A stretch of 64,000 bases of DNA from Sulfoacidibacillus thermotolerans (GTDB taxonomy: Bacteria > Bacillota > Bacilli > Alicyclobacillales > SLC66), in contig NZ_MPDK01000005.1 of NCBI RefSeq assembly GCF_003144315.1, forward strand, positions 62,001 through 126,000, written 5' to 3'. Under the pieces are notes generated by a model that worked only from the letters and a program-made list of their open reading frames with translations, was not told the origin of the DNA and did not search any database. Position numbers and translations under genes: made by a program. Each line of letters starts with the position of its first letter. The first letter of the stretch is position 1. This document shows, in pieces, positions 30,046-37,884 of this stretch.

Positions 30046-31095
30046 ATGGCGAGGAATCAGAAGAAACATGTGATGATCTTTTCGCGTGATACGGCGATCA
30101 TTGCGGTGTGCATTGTCTGTGCACTGGTGGCGGCGCAATTTCAACCGAGTAAAAGTTCAGTGGAGGGGGTTTTGCCTGCATTGTCAAAAGCGGTCGCACA
30201 AAGCGTCGAGGGTGGGACCGGGCAGCAATATGAACTGCGAGAAGTATTAGCAAAAATCGCACAATATTACAATGCAGAACCGATCAATCCGCGTGTGGAT
30301 TCTGTATGGAAGTTAATACCAGGACTAAACGGCGTGCGATTAGATATTCCCGCGACGCTCGCCGCAGCAAAACAAAATTCCGCGCAAATACCACTCATTT
30401 TTCAGCAAATCCCCCCTTCTATCTCCCTAAATGACTATGTTGCAGAACCTATTTATCGTGGAAATCCACAAAAACGACAAATGGCTCTCATGATTAATGT
30501 GGCTTGGGGAACTGAATATATCCCACAGATTCTTTCTATTCTTCGACAAAATGGAGTTCGGGCAACTTTTTTCTTGGATGGATCGTGGGCGAAAAAAAAT
30601 CCTGAAGTGGCAAAATCGATCGTTCTTGCAGGAATGGAAATTGGAAGTCATGCTTACAATCACCCCATGATGAGTCGTTTGTCGCGCGAGCAGATGATCA
30701 ATCAATTGACGAAAACGAATGAGGCAATTTTTCATGCAACTGGGCAACACATCACGTTATTTGCCCCCCCTGCAGGGGACTTTAATAATTTAGTTGTGCA
30801 GGTGGCTGCAGGAATGAAAATGAAGACAATTTTATGGACCCTAGATACGATTGATTGGAGAAAGCCAAGTCCCACTGTGATTGTCTCACGTATTGTGAAA
30901 AGACGTACACCTGGTGCTCTCGTTCTCATGCATCCAACAGAGCCTACTGTGCAAGCTTTGCCAGAGATGATTCGCTCCTTAAAACAGGATGGTTATCAGT
31001 TAGTTACAGTATCCGAATTGTTAAGTTCTGTCCGTCCTGTTCCAAAAACATTGGCAGAGGCGCAGGTTGCCTTGAGTAAATCAGGGAAACTCTAA
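30046..31095 (+). CDS. ylxY: YlxY-like polysaccharide deacetylase-fold protein
   Basis: The 349-residue protein has an N-terminal signal/membrane helix (about residues 14-32) and a C-terminal NodB-type domain (about 140-335). The first NodB motif, normally TFDDG, reads ALMINVAWG, so the catalytic aspartates are missing, while the metal-type motif GSHAYNHPMMS is kept. B. subtilis YlxY, encoded at the same place between pnp and mlpA, shows the same change. It is probably a non-canonical or non-catalytic exported member. ATG 30046 follows AGGAGGAAAG. Sporulation involvement is an inference from relatives. Confidence 0.88.
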   Translation: MARNQKKHVMIFSRDTAIIAVCIVCALVAAQFQPSKSSVEGVLPALSKAVAQSVEGGTGQQYELREVLAKIAQYYNAEPINPRVDSVWKLIPGLNGVRLDIPATLAAAKQNSAQIPLIFQQIPPSISLNDYVAEPIYRGNPQKRQMALMINVAWGTEYIPQILSILRQNGVRATFFLDGSWAKKNPEVAKSIVLAGMEIGSHAYNHPMMSRLSREQMINQLTKTNEAIFHATGQHITLFAPPAGDFNNLVVQVAAGMKMKTILWTLDTIDWRKPSPTVIVSRIVKRRTPGALVLMHPTEPTVQALPEMIRSLKQDGYQLVTVSELLSSVRPVPKTLAEAQVALSKSGKL

Positions 31096-31117
31096 AATGA
31101 GAACGCCAAAAGAGAAT

Positions 31118-31147
31118 TTGAGTTTAGAAAATGTAATCTGCTATAGT
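31118..31147 (+). promoter_or_regulatory. Possible SigA promoter of mlpA-dut
   Basis: TTGAGT (31118-31123) and TATAGT (31142-31147) are 18 bases apart in the ylxY-mlpA gap. The predicted start lies about 40 bases before the mlpA start codon. Confidence 0.5.
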
Positions 31148-31195
31148 TATGGTTGCGAATAAATGGTTGGCGCTTACTTAGTGAGGAGGCTTCCC

Positions 31196-32437
31196 TTGAT
31201 TTTTCGACACACATTGAGAAATGGCCTGCGTGTGGTGATAGAGGAAATTCCCTTTGTACGCTCAGTGAGTATGGGAATTTGGGTGGGGACAGGATCACGT
31301 GATGAACCTGTCCAGTGGTCTGGTATCTCGCATTTTTTGGAACACATGTTTTTTAAAGGGACCCATAAGCATTCTGCTCGCCAATTGGCGGAAGTCTTCG
31401 ACCAGATCGGAGGGGAAGTCAATGCGTATACCACGAAAGAATATACTTGTTATCATGCAAAAGTATTAGATGAGCATGCGACATTAGCGATTGAAACACT
31501 TGCCGAGATGTTGTTTGATTCTGTATTTGACAGCAATGAGATAGAGCGTGAAAAAGAGGTTGTTGTAGAAGAAATTAAAATGTATGAGGATGATCCTGAG
31601 GAAATCGTTCATGATTTGATTGTTGAGCAGTCGTTTCAGGCACATCCATTAAGCATGAACATTCTTGGCAACGAAAGTACCTTGCGTTCTTTTGGACAAC
31701 AAGATTTATTGGAATATATCAAGATGCGCTATGCTCCAGAAAATATGGTCATCGCGATCTCTGGTCACATCGATGCACAAGCCATGTTAGAAACTGTCGA
31801 GAGACTATTTCATCCATTATCCACTTCTCTACAGACACTAGTCGACGGCGATGCGCAATTTTGTCCAGGAAATCTGTTTCGTCCAAAAGATGTTGAGCAG
31901 ACGCATGTCTGTCTCGCGATGCCGGGAGTTGCTTATGATGCAAAGGAAAGTGACGCTCTGCTCTTGTTAAATAATATTCTTGGCGCGAGTTCTAGTTCGC
32001 GTCTTTTTCAAGAAATTAGAGAAGAACGCGGGATGGCATATAATGTGTTTTCTTACCATAGCGCATTTCGCGATACGGGTTTACTTACGATCTATTTTGG
32101 TGCTTCACCGACAAAAGCGCAAAGTGTGCTCGACTTAGTATTAAAACAATTGAATCACTTTATCAGAAATGGGGTACAGAAAAACGAGCTAGAAAAAGCC
32201 AAAAATCAATTAAAAGGTTCTTTATTATTGAGTTTGGAAAGCACATTGAATCGGATGAATCGATTAGGAAAAAACGAACTGTTGTTAAGGCGGCAGGTCG
32301 AGGTTGAGCAAGTGATTGCGGATCTTGACACGATATCCGTAGATATGTTGAATCAAATCAGCAAAAATGTACTTTCGGGTCCCTATTCTATTGTAGCGCT
32401 AGGACCTAAAGAGTATCCTGTTGCTCTTTCGCAGTAA
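31196..32437 (+). CDS. mlpA: M16-family zinc peptidase MlpA (YmxG)
   Basis: MlpA is an insulinase-type processing-peptidase homologue. I use TTG 31196: AGGAGG (31184-31189) is six bases upstream and the protein then begins MIFRHTLRNGLRVVIEEIP, as in relatives. The 413-residue protein has the inverted zinc motif HFLEHMFFKGT (about residues 48-58) and the downstream glutamate in EREKEVVVEEI, so the catalytic site is complete. The second, inactive M16 half follows with FQEIREERGMAYNVFSYHS. Confidence 0.93.
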   Translation: MIFRHTLRNGLRVVIEEIPFVRSVSMGIWVGTGSRDEPVQWSGISHFLEHMFFKGTHKHSARQLAEVFDQIGGEVNAYTTKEYTCYHAKVLDEHATLAIETLAEMLFDSVFDSNEIEREKEVVVEEIKMYEDDPEEIVHDLIVEQSFQAHPLSMNILGNESTLRSFGQQDLLEYIKMRYAPENMVIAISGHIDAQAMLETVERLFHPLSTSLQTLVDGDAQFCPGNLFRPKDVEQTHVCLAMPGVAYDAKESDALLLLNNILGASSSSRLFQEIREERGMAYNVFSYHSAFRDTGLLTIYFGASPTKAQSVLDLVLKQLNHFIRNGVQKNELEKAKNQLKGSLLLSLESTLNRMNRLGKNELLLRRQVEVEQVIADLDTISVDMLNQISKNVLSGPYSIVALGPKEYPVALSQ

Positions 32438-32450
32438 AGGAGATCGCGCA

Positions 32451-32924
32451 ATGAGAAGATTTGAATGGGTTCCGTCTATTGACTCTACGGGATTGCAATT
32501 GCCAAAAAGGCAGACAGCACACGCAGCAGGATACGATCTATTTACGATTTCTGATGTGATCCTCTCACCTCGACAAGTAGTGCTTGTACCTACGGGTGTG
32601 CGAGTTCGCCTGCAGCCAGATGAGTGTTTACTCGTCTATGCACGGAGTAGTCTAGCGTTAAAGTACCAACTGATGCTAGCAAATGGCGTTGGTGTAATTG
32701 ATGCCGATTACTATGCCAATGCAGCAAATGCAGGTCACATCTTTGTACCTCTGGTAAACATCGGAGAACAGGAAGTTGAACTCCATCGGGGAGAGCGAAT
32801 TGCACAAGGCGTTTTTACTAAATTTTTACTGGTCGATGAGGATTCATCGTCGGATAGAGAATCTGAAGCGCGCATTGGCGGATTTGGATCCACGGATGCA
32901 CGTAGTTCCTTTTCACCTCGCTGA
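32451..32924 (+). CDS. dut: dUTP diphosphatase
   Basis: Dut hydrolyses dUTP to dUMP, keeping uracil out of DNA. The 157-residue trimeric-type dUTPase shows AAGYDLFT (motif I), YARSSLALKY (II), GVGVIDADYYANA (III), RGERIAQGVF (IV) and IGGFGST (V). AAAGGAGA before ATG 32451 sets the start. It lies directly after mlpA, as in B. subtilis where ymxG and dut-like genes neighbour spoVFA. Confidence 0.93.
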   Translation: MRRFEWVPSIDSTGLQLPKRQTAHAAGYDLFTISDVILSPRQVVLVPTGVRVRLQPDECLLVYARSSLALKYQLMLANGVGVIDADYYANAANAGHIFVPLVNIGEQEVELHRGERIAQGVFTKFLLVDEDSSSDRESEARIGGFGSTDARSSFSPR

Positions 32925-33030
32925 GCCCCTGCGCATACGATGTTTTATGCGCGGTAGGCTTCTGTCTATTTATCCCGTGCCTTGTATTTTTCTTGGCTAG
33001 GCGTAAAATGAGGTGAAAGGGGTACCCGGA

Positions 33031-33930
33031 ATGATGTTGACGGGGATCAAGATGGCGTTTATCGGAGGTGACGCGCGCATCATTGAAGTCGTTCGCTATA
33101 TGAGCGATTTGGATGCGTCGACGTATCTGTTCGGTTTTGATCGTTTGTCGCTTTCGTTTCCTGATATGCATAAAGTGGAGCTATCCCCCGCAGCACTTGC
33201 AGACTTTGACGTGATTGTACTGCCGATTGCGGGGATGGACGACGAAGGACGAGTGGACGCTGCGTTTTCAGACGCACCGCTGCGGTTGTCGGACGAACAT
33301 TTTGCGGCTATTTCAAAGAAAGCGCCGGTGTTTTCTGGGATTGCACGGCCTGCGTTACAGACGTTGGCGCATAAACATGGCCTCAATTTGATTCGCCTCA
33401 TGGAACTCGATGAGGTTGCAATTTTAAACTCGATTCCAACGGCAGAGGGAGCCATCGCGATGGCGATGGAGCGAACAGAGATTACACTTCACGGGTCTAC
33501 TTGTGCTGTTTTGGGCCTTGGTCGTTGTGGTTTGACACTTGCGCGTATGCTGTCTGGAATTGGGGCAAACGTGAGAGTATTTGCTCGTAAACCAGCAGAG
33601 CTAGCGCGGATTTATGAGATGGGACTGCGACCTTATGGTCTTTCTCAACTTGTTGATGCGATCGCGGATGCCGATGTCATCTTTAACACGATTCCCGCAC
33701 CAATTCTGACTGCGGACGTCTTAGCCCACGTTCCTCGTTCTTGTGTGATTATTGATATCGCCTCGATACCAGGAGGAACAGATTTTCGCTATGCAGAGAA
33801 GCGCGGGATAAATGCAGTATTGGCACCTAGCCTACCAGGAATTGTCGCGCCAAAAACGGCAGGGCGGATTATCGCACAAACGATTGTGCAGATGATACAA
33901 ACTCCCTTGAACGCTCCTGGAGGTATGTAA
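33031..33930 (+). CDS. dpaA: Dipicolinate synthase subunit A
   Basis: DpaA (SpoVFA) with DpaB makes dipicolinic acid in the mother cell for loading into the spore core. The 299-residue NAD(P)-binding protein contains the Rossmann motif CAVLGLGRCGLTLARML (about residues 157-173) and FNTIPAPIL, with the expected length. I chose ATG 33031 because AAAGGGG lies 8 bases upstream; an in-frame GTG at 33013 is also possible. A recognisable SigA promoter is not evident, which suits a late sporulation gene; a SigK promoter could not be defined with confidence. Confidence 0.94.
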   Translation: MMLTGIKMAFIGGDARIIEVVRYMSDLDASTYLFGFDRLSLSFPDMHKVELSPAALADFDVIVLPIAGMDDEGRVDAAFSDAPLRLSDEHFAAISKKAPVFSGIARPALQTLAHKHGLNLIRLMELDEVAILNSIPTAEGAIAMAMERTEITLHGSTCAVLGLGRCGLTLARMLSGIGANVRVFARKPAELARIYEMGLRPYGLSQLVDAIADADVIFNTIPAPILTADVLAHVPRSCVIIDIASIPGGTDFRYAEKRGINAVLAPSLPGIVAPKTAGRIIAQTIVQMIQTPLNAPGGM

Positions 33931-33933
33931 GCG

Positions 33934-34533
33934 ATGGACATTAGCGGAAAGACAATAGGGTTTGCTGTGACAGGTTCGCATTGTACGTATGCAGAAGTTT
34001 TTCCGGAGATTGAGCGGTTTGTACAAGCGGGAGCACGTGTGATCCCCATTTTTTCAAATACAGTACTTGCAGTGGCTACACGTTTTGGTGAGGCTGGCGA
34101 GTGGGCAGCGCGCATTGAACAAGTTACGGGTGAAAAACCTATCGCTACTTTGCCTGATGCAGAGCCGCTAGGACCTACAAAATTACTTGATGCACTCGTG
34201 ATTGCGCCCTGTACAGGGAGTACACTCAGCCGTTTAGCCAATGCGCAGACAGATTCTCCTGTGCTAATGGCTGCTAAAGCTACGATGCGCAACGATCGTC
34301 CGATTGTGATCGCGATCTCAACAAACGATGGACTTGGGTTAAATGCAGTAAATTTGGCTCGATTGTTGGCATCAAAAAATATGTACTTTGTTCCATTTGG
34401 TCAAGATGATCCATTTAAAAAAATGAATTCGTTGGTTGCAAAGATGGATTTGATCATGCCTACGGTTGCTGCGGCCCTTGAAAAGAAGCAGTATCAACCT
34501 ATGCTGATTGAACGCTATCAGTATGCTCAGTAA
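33934..34533 (+). CDS. dpaB: Dipicolinate synthase subunit B (flavoprotein)
   Basis: DpaB (SpoVFB) is the flavoprotein-fold subunit of dipicolinate synthase. The 199-residue protein starts GKTIGFAVTGSHCTY (residues about 5-19), continues VIPIFSNTV and has APCTGSTLSRLANAQTDSPV, matching the family. It begins 3 bases after dpaA; the pair is coupled, and the next three genes supply its substrate. Confidence 0.95.
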   Translation: MDISGKTIGFAVTGSHCTYAEVFPEIERFVQAGARVIPIFSNTVLAVATRFGEAGEWAARIEQVTGEKPIATLPDAEPLGPTKLLDALVIAPCTGSTLSRLANAQTDSPVLMAAKATMRNDRPIVIAISTNDGLGLNAVNLARLLASKNMYFVPFGQDDPFKKMNSLVAKMDLIMPTVAAALEKKQYQPMLIERYQYAQ

Positions 34534-34593
34534 ATAGCATCTTTATACAGACGGATGCTTGCGACGCAACGGGTGTGAAAGGGATGAGATGTA

Positions 34594-35634
34594 GTGAAGC
34601 GAGATGTGCACGTTGCGGTGGTTGGCGCCACTGGAGCAGTTGGTCAGGCGATGATCGATACGCTTTTGCGGCGCGAGTTTCCGTTTGCCTCTTTAAAATT
34701 GCTTGCGTCTGCGCGCTCTGCAGGAACTGTGATTGATGTGCGCGGAGAATCAATTCCTGTTTTAGAAGCGACGCCAGAAGCGTTTGAAGGAGTTGATATT
34801 GCCTTATTTAGCGCAGGTGGGGATGTTTCTTTGCGTTTAGCACCTGAGGCTGTAAAACGTGGGGCGTTGGTGATTGACAATACGAGTGCGTATCGAATGG
34901 CACCAGAAGTTCCCTTAGTGGTTCCGGAAGTCAATGCGCATGAAATTTTCAATCATCATGGAATTATCGCCAATCCAAATTGCTCCACGATTCAAATGAT
35001 GGTCGCCCTCTACCCTATTTATCAAGTATATGGCATCCGTCGCATTGTCGTTTCGACTTATCAAGCTGCGTCTGGGGCTGGGCAACGGGCGATCGAAGAG
35101 TTAAAGCAGACGGCAGCGGCCATTTTGACTGGGGAAAGTCCTACAGCAAGTGTGCTGCCAGTGTCAAAGTTGGAAAAGCACTATCCACTTGCTTTTAATG
35201 TATTGCCGCAGATAGACGTGTTTGAAGCCAATGGCTACACCAAAGAAGAAATGAAAATGGTCAATGAGACGCATAAGATTCTGGCAGATTCAAGGATTCA
35301 AGTGACGCCAACGGCGGTTCGAGTACCTGTGGTATATGGTCATTCAGAAGCTGTTTACGTAGAGACAGAAAAACCTTTTGTATTGGAAGATGTGAAGAAT
35401 TTGTTGGCAAATTCACCTGGACTGATTTTACAAGATGATCCGGCGAATCAGATCTATCCACAACCGCTGCAGGCGGCAGGAGAATTTCCTGTGTTTGTTG
35501 GACGTGTGCGCAAAGATCTGTTTGTCGAAAATGGCCTTTCTCTCTGGGTTGTTGCTGACAATATTCTGAAAGGCGCTGCGCTCAATGCAGTTCAAATCGC
35601 TGAGATTTGGGTTCGGCAGGAAGGTGTTTTGTAA
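34594..35634 (+). CDS. asd: Aspartate-semialdehyde dehydrogenase
   Basis: Asd reduces aspartyl phosphate to the semialdehyde, the branch to lysine, DAP and dipicolinate. The 346-residue protein has the NADP loop VVGATGAVGQAM, the active Cys in NPNCSTIQMM (about residue 130), and the GAGQRAIEEL segment. GTG 34594 follows a purine-rich site. The stop shares one base with the dapG start (TAATG). Confidence 0.97.
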   Translation: MKRDVHVAVVGATGAVGQAMIDTLLRREFPFASLKLLASARSAGTVIDVRGESIPVLEATPEAFEGVDIALFSAGGDVSLRLAPEAVKRGALVIDNTSAYRMAPEVPLVVPEVNAHEIFNHHGIIANPNCSTIQMMVALYPIYQVYGIRRIVVSTYQAASGAGQRAIEELKQTAAAILTGESPTASVLPVSKLEKHYPLAFNVLPQIDVFEANGYTKEEMKMVNETHKILADSRIQVTPTAVRVPVVYGHSEAVYVETEKPFVLEDVKNLLANSPGLILQDDPANQIYPQPLQAAGEFPVFVGRVRKDLFVENGLSLWVVADNILKGAALNAVQIAEIWVRQEGVL

Positions 35635-36839
35635 TGAAAGTGATTGTTCAAAAATTTGGAGGAACATCTGTCTCCAGCCGGCCTATGCGTGAAAAAGCAA
35701 TCATGCATATTGAAGCTGCCATGCAAGAAGGGTATTCTGTCGTCGTTGTCGTATCTGCGATGGGGCGTATTGGCGAACCTTACGCGACAGATACTCTGCT
35801 GAATTTAATTGCGAGTGAGGACATTGTTTCGGCGCGTGATCAAGATCTTCTGATGTCATGTGGCGAGACGATTTCAGCAGTCATTTTTGGTGCGATGTTG
35901 CGGGGACGCGGCCACGAAGTCACTGTGTTAACAGGTGGGCAGGCAGGCATCGCGACGACCTCGGACTTTGGTAATGCGCGTATTGCAAAGATCGATCCGG
36001 AACGCATTATGAAAGAATTAGAACAAAATCGCATTGTCGTTGTCACGGGATTTCAAGGAATGACACGCGAGGGAGAGACGACGACACTTGGACGCGGAGG
36101 TAGTGATACATCGGCAACAGCGCTAGGGGTAGCATTAGATGCAGAATTTGTCGATATTTTCACGGATGTGGATGGCATTATGACCGCAGATCCCAACATT
36201 GTTCAAGATGCTCGCCGTTTAACGCATTTAACTTACACAGAAATTGCAAATTTTGCTTCTCAAGGTGCTAAAGTCATTCATCCGCGGGCTGTGGAACTTG
36301 CTATGCAAAAGAATATCCCAATTCGCGTGCGCAGCACGGAATCCAATGATCCAGGAACACTTGTGACAAGTGGCGTGCATTTTCTTGAAGCACGCCCTGC
36401 CAATGATAAAATTTTGACAGGTGTGACGCATAGTAAAAATTTAACACAAATTAAAGTGCGGTCTCACGCTGCACAAACAGGATTCCAAAATCTTGTTTTC
36501 CGCTCTATGGCTGAGAATGGAATTTCTGTAGACTTTTTTAATGTTACACCTGAAGAAGTAGTCTATACAGTTCCAAATACTCATGTAAAACAGGCGGTTG
36601 CTGCACTCCATGCACTTGATCTAGAGGTGCAGACAATCCCGAATGTCGCCAAAGTAGCTGCAGTTGGAGCGGGTATTCATGGAGTGCCAGGCGTCATGGC
36701 ACGGATTGTGGAAGCTCTGACGGAAGAAAAAATCGAAATTTTACAATCCGCGGATTCGAACACGACGATTTGGTGTCTTGTTCATGAAAACGACATGGTC
36801 AAGGCGCTGCGAGCTATTCACGATAAGTTCAATCTATAA
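35634..36839 (+). CDS. dapG: Aspartate kinase (DapG class)
   Basis: Aspartokinase phosphorylates aspartate at the head of the DAP/lysine/dipicolinate pathway. The 401-residue protein begins MKVIVQKFGGTSVSS, has GFQGMTREGETTTLGRGGSD and FTDVDGIMTADP, and ends with two ACT domains for feedback. By position next to asd and dapA it corresponds to B. subtilis DapG, the DAP-sensitive isozyme; the effector here is inferred. AGGAAGGTG precedes ATG 35634. Confidence 0.95.
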   Translation: MKVIVQKFGGTSVSSRPMREKAIMHIEAAMQEGYSVVVVVSAMGRIGEPYATDTLLNLIASEDIVSARDQDLLMSCGETISAVIFGAMLRGRGHEVTVLTGGQAGIATTSDFGNARIAKIDPERIMKELEQNRIVVVTGFQGMTREGETTTLGRGGSDTSATALGVALDAEFVDIFTDVDGIMTADPNIVQDARRLTHLTYTEIANFASQGAKVIHPRAVELAMQKNIPIRVRSTESNDPGTLVTSGVHFLEARPANDKILTGVTHSKNLTQIKVRSHAAQTGFQNLVFRSMAENGISVDFFNVTPEEVVYTVPNTHVKQAVAALHALDLEVQTIPNVAKVAAVGAGIHGVPGVMARIVEALTEEKIEILQSADSNTTIWCLVHENDMVKALRAIHDKFNL

Positions 36840-36864
36840 ATCAAACCACAGAGGAGGGGTTCTG

Positions 36865-37752
36865 ATGTTTGGTCAGTTGGTGACAGCGATGGTAACACCA
36901 TTTGATGATTCGCTGGAACTCGCTTTAGATCGTCTCCCCAAATTGATCGATCATCTGATTGCCACAGGTACGACAGGGCTCGTTGTAAGTGGGACGACCG
37001 GTGAGTCGGCAACCCTAACGCATCGTGAGAAACTGACTCTTTTTGAGGAAACGGTTCGTCATGTCAATGGCCGTATTCCTGTCATTGCAGGGACAGGGGG
37101 AAACAATACTGCTGAAGCAATCGCATTTACAAAAGAAGTTGATCAATTACATGTCGATGCTTTCTTGCTGGTTGCCCCATATTACAATAAGCCCTCTCAA
37201 GAAGGGCTTTATCAACACTTTAAAAGTGTGGCGCAGGTGACGGATAAACCGATCATCGTATACAACATTCCTGGCCGCACATCTGTAAATATTACACCTG
37301 AGACCATTATTCGTCTTGCAGAGATTGATAATATTGTCGCAGTAAAAGAATCGTCTGGGGACTTTACGCAAATTTCTCGAATTATTGGAGAGACCCCAGA
37401 GGATTTTTATGTGTATAGTGGCGATGACAAATTTACGCTCCCCATTTTAGCACTCGGCGGACACGGGGTTGTCAGTGTGGCATCACATGTAGTTGGAGAT
37501 CCGATGAGTGCGATGTTGCACGCTTTTTTTGACGGTGATCTAAATGAGGCGCGACGGTTGCATCATCGTCTTATGCCACTTTTTGAAGGTCTGTTTAAAA
37601 CGTCTAATCCAGTACTCGTAAAGGCAGCACTTGAGATGCTAAATGTTCGTGTAGGGTCTGTTCGCCTTCCACTTGTGGCAGCGACTCCTGAAGAATTGCG
37701 GGAATTGCGGCGAACCTTAGGGACATTGCTGGATTTGACGATTGTTCATTAG
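36865..37752 (+). CDS. dapA: 4-hydroxy-tetrahydrodipicolinate synthase
   Basis: DapA condenses pyruvate with aspartate semialdehyde; its product is used for peptidoglycan DAP and by DpaAB for dipicolinate. The 295-residue protein has GTTGESATLTHREK, YYNKPSQEGLYQHF, IVYNIPGRTS (catalytic Tyr) and VAVKESSGDF (Schiff-base Lys near residue 161). GAGGAGGGG fixes ATG 36865. It closes the dpaA-dpaB-asd-dapG-dapA operon. Confidence 0.97.
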   Translation: MFGQLVTAMVTPFDDSLELALDRLPKLIDHLIATGTTGLVVSGTTGESATLTHREKLTLFEETVRHVNGRIPVIAGTGGNNTAEAIAFTKEVDQLHVDAFLLVAPYYNKPSQEGLYQHFKSVAQVTDKPIIVYNIPGRTSVNITPETIIRLAEIDNIVAVKESSGDFTQISRIIGETPEDFYVYSGDDKFTLPILALGGHGVVSVASHVVGDPMSAMLHAFFDGDLNEARRLHHRLMPLFEGLFKTSNPVLVKAALEMLNVRVGSVRLPLVAATPEELRELRRTLGTLLDLTIVH

Positions 37753-37769
37753 TGGGCTGTAAAAATGAT

Positions 37770-37850
37770 GCAGGGCATTCTTGAGATCATACTGGCAGGT
37801 CATGTATAATCGGACTACCAGACGAGTGCGGTTAGAAATGCCCTGCTTTT
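37770..37850 (+). repeat. Perfect 10-bp inverted repeat flanking the RNase J promoter
   Basis: GCAGGGCATT (37770-37779) and AATGCCCTGC (37837-37846) are exact reverse complements, 57 bases apart, and the second copy is followed by TTTT. The promoter lies between them. On dapA readthrough RNA the arms could form a long-loop terminator; in DNA they could be a paired operator. Confidence 0.7.
37781..37810 (+). promoter_or_regulatory. SigA-type promoter of the RNase J gene
   Basis: TTGAGA (37781-37786) and perfect TATAAT (37805-37810) are 18 bases apart, with a TG directly before the -10 element. It lies between the arms of a perfect inverted repeat. Confidence 0.8.
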
Positions 37851-37884
37851 GTTGATGGTGAAAGAATTTGGTGGAGGTGTACCG

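Noticed and set aside
32932-32953. GCGCATA/TATGCGC hairpin after dut
   Set aside because: Short stem without a T run. Could be a weak terminator but not enough to list.
32982-33009. TTGTAT-N16-TAAAAT before dpaA as a SigA promoter
   Set aside because: Spacing is short and the start would fall on the ribosome site; dipicolinate genes are normally mother-cell controlled. I could not fit a SigK site either.
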